A DNA stretch of 64,000 nucleotides from Kribbella sp. ALI-6-A (GTDB lineage Bacteria > Actinomycetota > Actinomycetes > Propionibacteriales > Kribbellaceae), in contig NZ_MTQN01000012.1 in assembly GCF_001984195.1 (NCBI RefSeq), forward strand, positions 496,001 through 560,000, written 5' to 3'. The position numbers and the translations under genes were made by a program. Numbering within the stretch: the stretch's first letter is position 1; every line of letters starts with the position of its first letter. The notes below the pieces were generated by a model. That model saw only the letters and a program-made list of their open reading frames with translations, had not been told where the DNA came from and did no database searches. Positions 1-7,705 of this stretch are shown piece after piece.

Positions 1-256
1 TCTGCGCCACCACGGCCGGGTGGTACCGGATGAACGGGCACGTCACGCCGGTCGCGAGTTCGATCGCCGTGGTCCGTGCCGCGGCCGCGGCGAGCATCGA
101 GAAGGCGAAACCGGAGTGCTCGTGCTCGGACACCCACGGATGGAAGTGATCGCTGACCTCGACGAAGTCGAATCCGGCCTGCTCGGCGCGGACCGCCTGG
201 TCGACGATCTCGGTCGGCGAGTACGCCTCCGCGATCAGCTTGAATCCCAGTCTCAT
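1..256 (-). CDS. F420-dependent LLM-class oxidoreductase, N-terminal part
   Basis: The reverse strand reads MRLGFKLIAEAYSP and continues to the window edge with no stop, so only about the first 85 residues are present. The N-terminal beta strand, the QAGFDFVEVSDHFHPW motif and the GVTCPFIRYHPA stretch fit the luciferase-like (LLM) flavin/F420 oxidoreductases, close to the F420-dependent glucose-6-phosphate dehydrogenase-like group. A GGAGG ribosome binding site lies about 9 bases before the ATG at 256. The substrate cannot be told from this fragment. Confidence 0.8.
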   Translation of the reverse strand, partial: MRLGFKLIAEAYSPTEIVDQAVRAEQAGFDFVEVSDHFHPWVSEHEHSGFAFSMLAAAAARTTAIELATGVTCPFIRYHPAVVAQ

Positions 257-331
257 CGACGGCTACCTCCGTAAAGACGAATGGATCAAGGCTTGCTGGG
301 CACCAGGAGGATGCAAGTACTGGTTGCCCAA

Positions 332-363
332 GGCCCCGGCGTTGAGCAGACAGCGCCGGGGCC
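332..363 (-). terminator. Hairpin terminator after the small acidic gene
   Basis: A perfect 10-bp inverted repeat (GGCCCCGGCG at 332-341, CGCCGGGGCC at 354-363) with a 12-base loop lies just past the stop of the minus-strand gene ending at 376. There is no clear T tract, as is common in high-GC actinobacteria. Confidence 0.6.
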
Positions 364-375
364 GCCACCCGGCAG

Positions 376-549
376 TCAGTCCGGCGGCTCGGGAGTGACC
401 GGTACGCCGTCACCACCCTTTTCCCGGCCACCGGGCGCCGGAACGTCCTCCGCGGCGTCGTCGATGGTCGTGTCCTTCGGCGGATCCTCTTCCGGACCCC
501 GGGTCTCGTCGATCAGGTCGTCGACCAGCTCTTCGGGCCGTTCGGTCAT
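376..549 (-). CDS. Small acidic hypothetical protein
   Basis: This 57-residue protein starts MTERPEELVDDLIDE and is rich in Asp, Glu and Pro with no hydrophobic segment, so it is probably cytoplasmic and disordered. A strong GGGGAGA ribosome binding site precedes the ATG at 549. An open frame continues upstream of this ATG, but it lies antisense to the methyltransferase gene and was not accepted. No function is recognised. It is followed by a hairpin terminator and lies downstream of the methyltransferase gene on the same strand. Confidence 0.6.
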   Translation of the reverse strand: MTERPEELVDDLIDETRGPEEDPPKDTTIDDAAEDVPAPGGREKGGDGVPVTPEPPD

Positions 550-619
550 GGCTGTCTCCCCTTCCCAGTCGGACGCCGACCAGTACCCGGCCCGCGCCAG
601 GCCATGCGCGCCCTGACGC

Positions 620-1360
620 TCACCCGCGGATCGCCACCACCAGTGCGTCGTTGCCCCGCCGCCAGACCGCGCCGGCGCGTTCGAAACCGGTCCGGCGCAG
701 CAGGTCGACGTGCCAGCCATCGCGCTCGAGCAGATCGCCCGACCAGTGCGCGAACACCTTCTCCCGTTCGGCCCGCAGCCCGGCGTACCGGGGATCGCTG
801 TACGCACGCTCGTACCAGCCGTCGCAGTCCTCCGCGTTGGCGAACGTCGTCCGCAGGTGCTCGGCGTGCAGCCGGTCCGCCGCTGACCGCAGTACGGGCT
901 CCGCAATCGGGATGTGGTCAGCGTTCGCGAACACGCCGCCCGAGCGCAGCACCCGCGCGACGCCCGCGTACACGCCGGCGAGCGCGTCCGCCGGGAACCA
1001 GTGCATCGCCGTCGCGGTCACCACCGCGTCGAACGTGCCCGGCAGCCCTTCGTACCAGCCGGGCGCGGCCAACTGCCGGGCGATCACCGAGACCCGGTCG
1101 TCGCCGGCGAAGGCGTCGCGGGCCAGATCGAGCAGCACCGGGTCGACGTCAACCGCGACGACCTCTGCCTCGGGAAACCGTTCCAGGACACGGCGAGTCA
1201 GCGAACCCGGACCGCAGCACAGGTCGAGCACCCGCCGCGGCGGGCCGGCCAGCGCCTCGACGTAGTCCAGGATCAACCGGAACCGGAGTTCGCGATCCGG
1301 TGCGTGACCCGCTTGCTGAACTTCCCAGCTGCTGCGCAGCTTCTCACGCTGTGTCGTCAT
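620..1360 (-). CDS. Class I SAM-dependent methyltransferase
   Basis: This 246-residue protein has a class I methyltransferase core. Motif I VLDLCCGPGSLTRRV binds SAM, and VVAVDVDPVLLDLAR is the acidic-loop region. FDAVVTATAMHWF matches the small-molecule methyltransferase type (Methyltransf_11/25). I chose the ATG at 1360 (MTTQREKLRSSW), which follows a GGAGGT only two bases away. An in-frame start at 1420 would add 20 residues without family similarity. It is divergent from the LysR gene, which may control it. The substrate is unknown. Confidence 0.8.
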   Translation of the reverse strand: MTTQREKLRSSWEVQQAGHAPDRELRFRLILDYVEALAGPPRRVLDLCCGPGSLTRRVLERFPEAEVVAVDVDPVLLDLARDAFAGDDRVSVIARQLAAPGWYEGLPGTFDAVVTATAMHWFPADALAGVYAGVARVLRSGGVFANADHIPIAEPVLRSAADRLHAEHLRTTFANAEDCDGWYERAYSDPRYAGLRAEREKVFAHWSGDLLERDGWHVDLLRRTGFERAGAVWRRGNDALVVAIRG

Positions 1361-1453
1361 GACCTCCACGGTGAGCGCCGTCAGGCCTCGACGTCCAAGA
1401 CGCAAGAGCACTAACGTCACAGCTTCTGGTTATCACTGCAGGTGAGGAAGTTC

Positions 1454-2326
1454 ATGGACGTCGATCTACGGCTGGTGCGGTACTTCCTGGTGATGGCAGA
1501 GGAGTTGCACTTCACCGCTGCCGCCCGCCGGTTGTACGTGTCCCAGCCGGCCCTCAGCAATCAGATCCGCCGGCTGGAGGCCCAGCTCGGGGCCCAGCTG
1601 TTCGAGCGGTCGCCGCGCGGGGTGACGCTGACCGCGGCCGGCGAGGCCTTTCTGCCGCATGCGCAGAGTGCGCTCGCCGCCATCCGTTCCGGCGTCGCCG
1701 AAGCGACCGCCGCCGCCGGACGCGACCAGGTTCTGCGGATCGACGTCCTGCAGACCGACCTGGTCACGCCGCGCGCGGTCCTGGCCCGGCTGCGCGAGCG
1801 ACTTCCGACGCTGCGGCTCGAGGTCAGCAGCCGCGGCAGTCGCGAGCAGGAGCAGCGGCTGCTCAACGGCGAACTCGATCTGGCTCTGTGCGGGTCCACG
1901 GCACGTCTCGCCGACGGACTGGTTCAGCGAGTGATGCGCCGCGAAGCGCTCGGCATCGCGCTGCCGACCGACCATCCGCTCACGCGCGCCGACGCGGTCG
2001 CGGTCCGTGAACTGGCCGGCGAGGTGCACTACCTGCCCCGCGACGACTTCGCGCCGGAGTGGAACGACTTCGTGCTCGGCTGCTTCCGGACGGCGGGGTT
2101 CCAGCCGCGCCGGCACCCGGCCAGCACCGACGGGACGAGTTCGGCGCTCGAACTCGTCCGGGCCGGCGAGTGCGTCGCGCTCGGGCTGCTGTCGACCCCG
2201 GCGCCCGAGGGAGTCGTGGTCAAGCCGCTGGCGGCCGGCGTACCGCCGTACACCTGGACGTTGCGATGGCGTGACTCCGGGCATCCGCCGACGGCCGCGC
2301 TGGCGGTCCTGCGGTCACTGGACTGA
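1454..2326 (+). CDS. LysR-family transcriptional regulator
   Basis: A 290-residue regulator of usual LysR length. The N-terminal winged helix-turn-helix (about residues 3-60) contains FTAAARRLYVSQPALSNQI, followed by the linker and the periplasmic-binding-protein-like effector domain (about 90-290). The ATG at 1454 follows a GAGGAAG ribosome binding site. A GTG at 1442 would place four extra residues before it and lacks such a site. It is transcribed away from the methyltransferase gene, the usual arrangement for a LysR protein and its target. The effector is unknown. Confidence 0.9.
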   Translation: MDVDLRLVRYFLVMAEELHFTAAARRLYVSQPALSNQIRRLEAQLGAQLFERSPRGVTLTAAGEAFLPHAQSALAAIRSGVAEATAAAGRDQVLRIDVLQTDLVTPRAVLARLRERLPTLRLEVSSRGSREQEQRLLNGELDLALCGSTARLADGLVQRVMRREALGIALPTDHPLTRADAVAVRELAGEVHYLPRDDFAPEWNDFVLGCFRTAGFQPRRHPASTDGTSSALELVRAGECVALGLLSTPAPEGVVVKPLAAGVPPYTWTLRWRDSGHPPTAALAVLRSLD

Positions 2327-2545
2327 CCAGAGCTCCACAGATGATGACCCGTTCTGCGCGGTCACGCACCGCGACATTGTCTGGTGGGAGCTGTGTTTCA
2401 GCCCGATCTCGATCCAACGACTTCATGAGAGTTCGGGGTCGGATGCATAACTTCGACGATCATGGGGTAGGAATGACTCCACAGATATTGACCGCGGTCC
2501 AGACATGTGCCGCGCCGTGACTCAACAGTCGCGAGGTCAAGAATC

Positions 2546-3370
2546 ATGGTCACCGTACTTGCCGGCACCACCGTCGAAGAGCAGCTGCCCTCCGATCCGA
2601 AGCAGCGCCGAGATCTGGCCACCCGGGAACTTCTTGCCCGCCGGGCCGCCAGCACCGACGAAAAACTTCAGCAGTCCCTGCTGGAGCAAGCCATCGAACT
2701 GAACCTGGGAATCGCCCACAGCATCGCGAGCCGGTTCCGCGGCCGCGGTGTCGAGGCCGACGACCTGGATCAGGTCGCCTACCTCGGGCTGCTCAAGGCG
2801 GCCCGCAGCTACCGTCCCGACACCGGGACACCGTTTCTCGCGTACGCCGTACCGACCATCCGTGGCGAGGTGAAGCGCTACTTCCGCGACTGCTCGTGGA
2901 CGGTGCGGATCCCGCGGCGGCTGCAGGAACTGCAGGGGTCGATCGCGAACGTACGCCCGCAACTCGTCCAGGATCTGCAGCGCGATCCGACCCTGGAGGA
3001 GCTGGCCGCCGAGATCGGCACCGACGTCGCCGAGATCGAGGCCGCGATCGCCGCCGACGGCTGTTTCTCCGTACTGTCGCTGGATCGCCCGGTCGACGGT
3101 GAGTCGACCGCCAACCTGGCCGACACGATCGCGGACGAGGAGGACACCTCGTTCGAGCGCACCGAAGCCGTCGCCGTGCTCGAACCGGTGCTGAACGACC
3201 TCACGCCGCGCGAACGCAAGATCCTCGAACTGCGCTTCATCGAGGGTCACACCCAGGCCGACATCGGCGCCGAGATCGGCGTCAGCCAGATGCAGGTCTC
3301 CCGCCTGCTGCGCGGCATTCTCGACAAGCTGCGCGACCAGATCGAGGCGCCGGCCACCAGCGCCGCCTGA
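2546..3370 (+). CDS. RNA polymerase sigma factor, SigB/SigF type
   Basis: This 274-residue protein has region 2 (DLDQVAYLGLLKAARSYRPD, then TPFLAYAVPTIRGEVKRYFRD), region 3 and region 4 (LTPRERKILELRFIEGHTQADIG with an HTH ending in VSQMQVSRLLRG). This is the group 3 layout of SigB/SigF/SigG-like stress sigma factors. The ATG at 2546 follows GAGG by about 9 bases; an upstream in-frame ATG at 2507 would add 13 residues and has a weaker context. No anti-sigma gene lies next to it. A STAS antagonist gene occurs 12 kb away at 14904 but no link is shown. A strong hairpin follows. Confidence 0.9.
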   Translation: MVTVLAGTTVEEQLPSDPKQRRDLATRELLARRAASTDEKLQQSLLEQAIELNLGIAHSIASRFRGRGVEADDLDQVAYLGLLKAARSYRPDTGTPFLAYAVPTIRGEVKRYFRDCSWTVRIPRRLQELQGSIANVRPQLVQDLQRDPTLEELAAEIGTDVAEIEAAIAADGCFSVLSLDRPVDGESTANLADTIADEEDTSFERTEAVAVLEPVLNDLTPRERKILELRFIEGHTQADIGAEIGVSQMQVSRLLRGILDKLRDQIEAPATSAA

Positions 3371-3380
3371 TTCCTGCGTC

Positions 3381-3415
3381 GTGGTCCGCCGTAGACTCCA
3401 CCTACGGCGGACCAC
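3381..3415 (+). terminator. Strong hairpin terminator after the sigma factor gene
   Basis: A perfect 14-bp stem (GTGGTCCGCCGTAG at 3381-3394, CTACGGCGGACCAC at 3402-3415) with the loop ACTCCAC sits 11 bases past the sigma-factor stop and 15 bases before the next start. It has no T tract. Confidence 0.7.
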
Positions 3416-3429
3416 CCGCGGAGGAATCG

Positions 3430-3954
3430 ATGCCTGAGGCAACTGATGCTGCCGGTGCTCCGGTGTTCGTGGTGCAACTGCACGACGCGCGGCGCCGGCA
3501 CTACGACGTCCGGCTCGAGGCCGACGGCGTCCTGAAGTCGTGGGCCGTGCCGCTCGGGCCGTCCCTCGACCCGGCGGTCAAGCGGCTCGCGGTGTTCACC
3601 ACCGACCACGACCTGGAGTACGCGACGTACGAGGGCGTGCACGCCGAGGCCAAGTACGGCAGCGGCGCGGTGATCGTCTGGGACGCCGGCGTCTACACCA
3701 ATCTCACCCGCGACAAGCAACGCCGGCCGATCCCGGCGGGTGAAGCGATCGAGCGCGGGCATCTGAAGGTCCACCTGCGCGGCGTCAAGCTGAACGGGAC
3801 GTGGGCCTTCACCCGCACCGACAGTGACTGGTTGCTGGTCAAGGTGCGCGACGAGTCCGCCGATCCGATGCTCGACCTGACCGTCTCCGAACCGCGCTCG
3901 ATTCTCAGCGGCCTCACCATCGACGAGCTGGCAGCTACCCGACCGACAGCCTGA
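3430..3954 (+). CDS. Stand-alone LigD-type 3'-phosphoesterase domain protein
   Basis: This 174-residue protein matches the phosphoesterase (PE) module of bacterial DNA ligase D, which trims 3' ends during non-homologous end joining. Visible motifs are VVQLHDARRRHYDVRLE (His and Asp metal ligands), DGVLKSWAVPLGPSLDP and DHDLEYATYEG, followed by YGSGAVIVWDAG. No ligase or polymerase domain is attached, unlike full LigD. A GGAGG site lies before the ATG at 3430. Its last 20 bases overlap the convergent azlD gene. Activity is inferred from conserved residues only. Confidence 0.85.
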   Translation: MPEATDAAGAPVFVVQLHDARRRHYDVRLEADGVLKSWAVPLGPSLDPAVKRLAVFTTDHDLEYATYEGVHAEAKYGSGAVIVWDAGVYTNLTRDKQRRPIPAGEAIERGHLKVHLRGVKLNGTWAFTRTDSDWLLVKVRDESADPMLDLTVSEPRSILSGLTIDELAATRPTA

Positions 3955-4234
3955 TCAGCGCGGTCGCCACGATGCCGCCCGCGACGGCGACCAGCATCGG
4001 CACCTTGAGCACGCCCAGCGAGCCGGCCACGCCGACGCCGGCCAGCTGGGTCCAGTCGATCTCCTGGCCACCGAGCTCGGTCACGATCAGCCCGGCGAGC
4101 AGCACCGGTGCCGTCAGCGCCGTCATCCTGATCACGCTCGCAGGCAGCTTGTGATGCGCGACGATCAGCGGAGCGCTTGCCTTGAGCAACCAACTCAGCA
4201 CGGTCACGGCCAGTACGGACAGCCAGATCCTCAT
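3935..4234 (-). CDS. azlD: AzlD-family small subunit of a branched-chain amino acid exporter
   Basis: A 99-residue membrane protein with about three to four hydrophobic segments (for example VLAVTVLSWLLKA and LTAPVLLAGLIV). AzlD proteins work with AzlC to export branched-chain amino acids or analogues across the cytoplasmic membrane. Its ATG at 4234 overlaps the azlC stop by four bases (ATGA), so translation is coupled. It is the last gene of the regulator-azlC-azlD unit and converges on the LigD-PE gene. Confidence 0.85.
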   Translation of the reverse strand: MRIWLSVLAVTVLSWLLKASAPLIVAHHKLPASVIRMTALTAPVLLAGLIVTELGGQEIDWTQLAGVGVAGSLGVLKVPMLVAVAGGIVATALIRLSVG

Positions 4235-4902
4235 GCGGTGTCCTCCTTCTCGGGCAGTACGCCGATCAGCGCGCCCGCCGTCGCGCCGAGCAGCGCGTAG
4301 CCCGGGCTGGTGACCAGGAGCAGCAGCGCGGCGATCGCCGCGCCGAACAGCGCGGCCGCGAACGCCCGGCGCGATCTCCTGAGCTCGTCGAGCGCGAGAA
4401 TCAGGAAGAACGCCGGGAACGCGACGTCGAGGCCCAGGGTGTGCATCAGCTCGGACGACGGGGACGTGAGCGCGCCGATCGCCGTACCGCTGACCCAGAA
4501 GATCCACTGCGGCACGCTCGCGCCGATCAACCGCGCGGCGTCGTACCGGCCGTCGTCGCGGTGCGCGGCGACGAAGGACGCGTCGGCGAGCGCCAGGGCC
4601 TGGACCGCCCGCCGGAGACGGCCGCCTTCGAGACTGTCGTTGAGGGCGACGCTCATCACGAGGTAGCGCGCGTTGATCAGCACCGACGAGGTGATCGCCG
4701 CGAGCGCTGAGCCGCCGGCCAGGGCGGTGAGCAGGGTGAACTGGGCCGAGCCGGAGAACGCCAGCGCCGAGAACAGCACCGGGAGCCCGAATCCCCAGCC
4801 GCGGGCTTCCGCCTCGGCCCCGAAGCTCAACGCCAGCACGAAAGCCGCCGCGCCCGGGCCGACTCCGAGCCGCACTCCTTCGGCGAACGCCTTGGTGTTC
4901 AT
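4231..4902 (-). CDS. azlC: AzlC-family branched-chain amino acid exporter large subunit
   Basis: A 223-residue membrane protein starting MNTKAFAEGVRLGVGPGAAA, with the family's early small-residue helix and a long central block LSFGAEAEARGWGFGLPVLF. It forms the large subunit of the AzlCD exporter. The start at 4902 overlaps the end of the CGNR regulator gene by four bases, and its own end overlaps azlD, so the three genes form one operon. Substrate assignment to branched-chain amino acids rests on family knowledge. Confidence 0.85.
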   Translation of the reverse strand: MNTKAFAEGVRLGVGPGAAAFVLALSFGAEAEARGWGFGLPVLFSALAFSGSAQFTLLTALAGGSALAAITSSVLINARYLVMSVALNDSLEGGRLRRAVQALALADASFVAAHRDDGRYDAARLIGASVPQWIFWVSGTAIGALTSPSSELMHTLGLDVAFPAFFLILALDELRRSRRAFAAALFGAAIAALLLLVTSPGYALLGATAGALIGVLPEKEDTA

Positions 4903-5414
4903 GGGTGGGTCCTGCGGTAGTGGCGTTTGGCACGGGCGCGGTTGCCGCAGTCGGCCGAACTGCACCAGCGTCTCGAGCCGTTCTTGCTGCGGTCGAGGAA
5001 CAGCCAGCCGCAGTCGTCGTCCTGGCACTGCCTGAGCCGGCCGAGGTCTTCGTCCTCCAGCAGCCGCCAGGTGGCGAGCGTCAGCTCGGTCACGGGGTCG
5101 TCGGCCTGCCAGCGCAGGGGGTTGAGCTGCGCGATCCGGGCCTTGCCGACGGCCGCGACCATCAGCTCCCGCAACTCGTCGACGCCCTCGGGCTTCGCGC
5201 CGACGGCGACTGGCTGGAGCACCCGGTACGCCGTTTCGCGCAGGACCGTGAGGTCGCTCGGCGCCGGCGTCAGCCCGACGGCCCGCAACCAGTCGTCGCG
5301 CGCGCCGGGCTCGGCGATCCGGTCCACCCACCGGTCGGGGTCCAACCGCCACGCGACCGTGTTGAGCAGATCGAGCACCACGTGCCCGCCGACCAGCTCC
5401 GGTTCGAATCGCAC
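4899..5414 (-). CDS. CGNR zinc-finger (ABATE-domain) transcriptional regulator
   Basis: This 171-residue protein has an N-terminal ABATE-type domain and a C-terminal zinc finger. The finger reads CQDDDCGWLFLD, then RRWCSSADCGNRARAKRHYR, with the four cysteines and the CGNR signature visible. Such proteins are predicted stress or amino-acid responsive regulators. The GTG at 5414 has no ribosome binding site but lies 8 bases after a TATAGC box, suggesting a leaderless message. It probably controls its own azlCD operon, with which it overlaps. Confidence 0.85.
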   Translation of the reverse strand: MRFEPELVGGHVVLDLLNTVAWRLDPDRWVDRIAEPGARDDWLRAVGLTPAPSDLTVLRETAYRVLQPVAVGAKPEGVDELRELMVAAVGKARIAQLNPLRWQADDPVTELTLATWRLLEDEDLGRLRQCQDDDCGWLFLDRSKNGSRRWCSSADCGNRARAKRHYRRTHP

Positions 5415-5450
5415 TCTAACAAGCTATACGCATTTTGCCCGTTAGTCACC
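5413..5450 (-). promoter_or_regulatory. Leaderless promoter and possible operator for the regulator-azlCD operon
   Basis: On the minus strand a TATAGC -10 box (5423-5428) is followed by 8 bases and the GTG start at 5414. CTAAC and GTTAG flank it as an inverted repeat about 20 bases apart, a possible autoregulatory operator. The promoter lies mostly in the 31-base gap after the nitroreductase gene. Confidence 0.45.
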
Positions 5451-6090
5451 AGCTGTCGAGGTGCAGCACCTCGTCGAGCGGCTGCCGCGCGGCAGGCTTG
5501 AAGTCCGTGCCGATCGAGTACGCCGTCGGAATCAGCACCGACTGGCGCACCTCCTCAGGCAGCCCGAGCAGCTCCGACACCTCGGCCTCGTAGTTCAGGT
5601 GCAACGTCGTCCACGCCGTACCGAGACCACGAGCCCGCGCCGCCAGCATGTAGCTCCACGCGGCCGGCAGGATCGACCCCCACAGTCCGGCCTGGTTCCC
5701 GGCCGGAAGGTTCTTCGCCGTCAGGCACGGAATCACCAGCACCGGCACCTGTCCCATCCGCTCGCCCAGATAGGCCACGCTCGATCCGACCCGCTGCTGA
5801 ACAGGCGCCCGCTCCGGGTCGTCGGCGTACAAGCGTCCGGCCGCACCGGAGGACTCCAGGTACGCCGCGACCGCACGCCGGTAGTACTCACCGATCTGCG
5901 CCCGCTTGCCGGCGTCCGTGACCACCAGCCAGTGCCAGGTCTGCCGATTGCTGCCCGAAGGCGCCTGCAGCGCGATCTCGATGCACTCACGGATCAGTGC
6001 CATCGGCACCGGCTTGTCCAGATCCAGCCGCTTGCGCACGGTCCTGGTGGTGGTGAGCAGTTCGTCGGGGCTGAGGTCGAGTGTGTTCAC
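5446..6090 (-). CDS. Nitroreductase family protein
   Basis: This 214-residue protein has the FMN-dependent nitroreductase fold, with the FMN-binding TTTRTVRKRLDLDKPV and ALQAPSGSNRQTWHWLVV motifs near the N terminus. The block AARARGLGTAWTTLHL, ending in GLPEEVRQSVLIPTAYSIG, is the family's C-terminal signature. Such enzymes reduce nitro groups, quinones or related acceptors with NAD(P)H; the substrate here is unknown. It is followed by the CGNR regulator gene on the same strand. Confidence 0.85.
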   Translation of the reverse strand: MNTLDLSPDELLTTTRTVRKRLDLDKPVPMALIRECIEIALQAPSGSNRQTWHWLVVTDAGKRAQIGEYYRRAVAAYLESSGAAGRLYADDPERAPVQQRVGSSVAYLGERMGQVPVLVIPCLTAKNLPAGNQAGLWGSILPAAWSYMLAARARGLGTAWTTLHLNYEAEVSELLGLPEEVRQSVLIPTAYSIGTDFKPAARQPLDEVLHLDSW

Positions 6091-6126
6091 CCGGTCAGTT
6101 TGTCAGGATGCGAAGGCGCCGCTCGG

Positions 6127-6747
6127 CTACTCGAACGGGCTCGGGTCGCCCGCGCCGACGCGGACGATTTCCGGGACGTCGTCGGAGAAGTCGATCACCG
6201 TGGTCGGCTCGGTGCCGGCCTCGCCGGAGTCGATCACCGCGTCGAGCTGGTTGTCGAGCTCTTCCTTGATCTCCCAGCCCTGGGTCATCGGCTCCTCGTG
6301 GTCGGGCAGCAGCAAGGTGCTCGACAACAGCGGCTCGCCCAGCTCGGCGACCAGCGCCTGCGCGACGACGTGGTCGGGGATCCGCACGCCGACCGTCTTC
6401 TTCTTCGGGTGCAGCAGCCGTCGCGGCACCTCTTTGGTCGCGGGCAGGATGAACGTGTAGCTGCCCGGCGTCGCCGCCTTGATCGACCGGAACACCGCGT
6501 TGCTGATGTGCACGAACTGGCCCAGCTGGGCGAAGTCCTGGCAGACCAGCGTGAAGTGGTGCCGGTCGTCCAGGTGCCGGATCGACTTGATCCGGTCGAT
6601 GCCGTCCCGGTTGCCGAGCTGGCATCCGAGCGCGAAGCACGAGTCCGTCGGGTACGCGATCAGCCCGCCGGAACGAACCAGGTCGACCACCTGACCGATC
6701 GCCCGCTTCTGCGGATTCTCCGGATGCACGTCGAAATACCTCGCCAT
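6127..6747 (-). CDS. Sua5/YciO/YrdC-family protein (threonylcarbamoyl-AMP synthase fold, YciO type)
   Basis: This 206-residue protein has the YrdC fold. GLIAYPTDSCFALGCQLGNR matches the substrate-binding region, IRHLDDRHHFTLVCQDF and TPGSYTFILPATKEVPRRL follow, and the YciO-typical KKKTVGVRIPDH is present. YrdC proteins make threonylcarbamoyl-AMP for tRNA t6A modification; the role of YciO relatives is less certain. The ATG at 6747 is the first Met with family similarity. It lies alone between divergent or unrelated genes. Confidence 0.85.
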   Translation of the reverse strand: MARYFDVHPENPQKRAIGQVVDLVRSGGLIAYPTDSCFALGCQLGNRDGIDRIKSIRHLDDRHHFTLVCQDFAQLGQFVHISNAVFRSIKAATPGSYTFILPATKEVPRRLLHPKKKTVGVRIPDHVVAQALVAELGEPLLSSTLLLPDHEEPMTQGWEIKEELDNQLDAVIDSGEAGTEPTTVIDFSDDVPEIVRVGAGDPSPFE

Positions 6748-6803
6748 ACCCAGACCCTAGCGTCCGGGCCGCTACTCCGGGTGGCACGCACCCGGAGCCG
6801 CGG

Positions 6804-6929
6804 TCACAGGTGTGAGGTGATGACGGAGATCGTCAGCGCGAGGCAGCCGAGTACGAAGACCAGCAGCCAGCGCGCCCGGCGAGCGGCGCGCTCGTCTCCT
6901 GGGGCCGGGGGTGCGGTCGGACTTGTCAT
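6804..6929 (-). CDS. Small single-pass membrane protein, 41 residues
   Basis: The reverse strand encodes MTSPTAPPAPGDERAA, then a basic stretch and one hydrophobic helix (WLLVFVLGCLALTISVI), ending at the TGA at 6804. The layout of an acidic or proline-rich N terminus, Arg cluster and C-terminal helix is typical of tiny actinobacterial membrane proteins. The ribosome binding site is weak. No function is recognised, and the short length keeps confidence moderate. Confidence 0.5.
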   Translation of the reverse strand: MTSPTAPPAPGDERAARRARWLLVFVLGCLALTISVITSHL

Positions 6930-7070
6930 GTCAACATCATCCACCGCCGGGGACTCGAGCTGAACACCGGCTCCCCGACTTCAGGGACCACTCCGGGGCG
7001 CGGTCAGTGAGTCACCTGACTCCCAGCCGCCGCAGCGCCGCGGTGAAGGCCGGTTCCCTGTGCCCACAGG

Positions 7071-7700
7071 TCATCTGGCCAACCCGAGCGGGACCGCCGT
7101 GACCAGCAGGTTCGATGCGTAGCTACCCCGCGCCGCGTCGTACGCGCCCGTGCAGGTGATCAGCGACAGCTGGTGGTCGCCGGTCTGCTCGAAGGCACCG
7201 CTGCGCGTCGCGAGCGCGTCCTTCGGCACCTCCACCACCGAGCTCACCCGGTACGACGCGCTGCGCCCGTCCCCGCGCAGCTCGACCGTCTCACCGACCT
7301 GGATGCGGAGCAGCCGCGCGAAGTACCCGATCCCTTCGGTCGGGGAGTCGACGTGTCCGGCCAGGACGACGGCCCCGAACGGATCACCCGCCTGCGCACC
7401 ACCGTCCCACCAGCCCACCCGGCGTACGGCGTCCGGAACGGCGAGGCGGCCTCCCACCGTGCCGGCCGGCTCAACGGTCGCCGCCGCGCCGCCGGGCAGC
7501 ACGACCTCGGTCGGCACGAACCGGATCCGCTGACTCGCGGCCGGCGTACCGATCCTTGCCTGCGGCACCGACCCTGACTCGACGGGCGGCGGCACCGACA
7601 CCGTGCCACCGCCCGCTCCACGGCCCGGGCCTGCTTCGTCCATCTGCGCGGCACACCCCTCCAGGGCCACGCTGAGAACCAGAAGCAGACCGAGCAGCAT
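7071..7700 (-). CDS. Class F-like sortase, lipoprotein-type N terminus
   Basis: This 209-residue protein begins with a signal segment (MLLGLLLVLSVALEGC) ending in a possible lipobox Cys. It carries the sortase catalytic triad: His in VVLAGHVDS, Cys in SLITCTGAYD and Arg in ARGSYASNLLV. Sortases of this class join surface proteins to the cell wall. The ATG at 7700 lies 5 bases after the stop of the upstream DUF4397 gene; a TTG at 7748 would overlap that gene and spoil the signal peptide. The neighbour is its likely substrate. Confidence 0.85.
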   Translation of the reverse strand: MLLGLLLVLSVALEGCAAQMDEAGPGRGAGGGTVSVPPPVESGSVPQARIGTPAASQRIRFVPTEVVLPGGAAATVEPAGTVGGRLAVPDAVRRVGWWDGGAQAGDPFGAVVLAGHVDSPTEGIGYFARLLRIQVGETVELRGDGRSASYRVSSVVEVPKDALATRSGAFEQTGDHQLSLITCTGAYDAARGSYASNLLVTAVPLGLAR

Positions 7701-7705
7701 CTTGG

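Noticed and set aside
2537..3442. A 301-codon minus-strand open frame across the sigma factor gene
   Set aside because: It is the antisense of a well supported sigma factor gene, has low-complexity composition and no family motifs.
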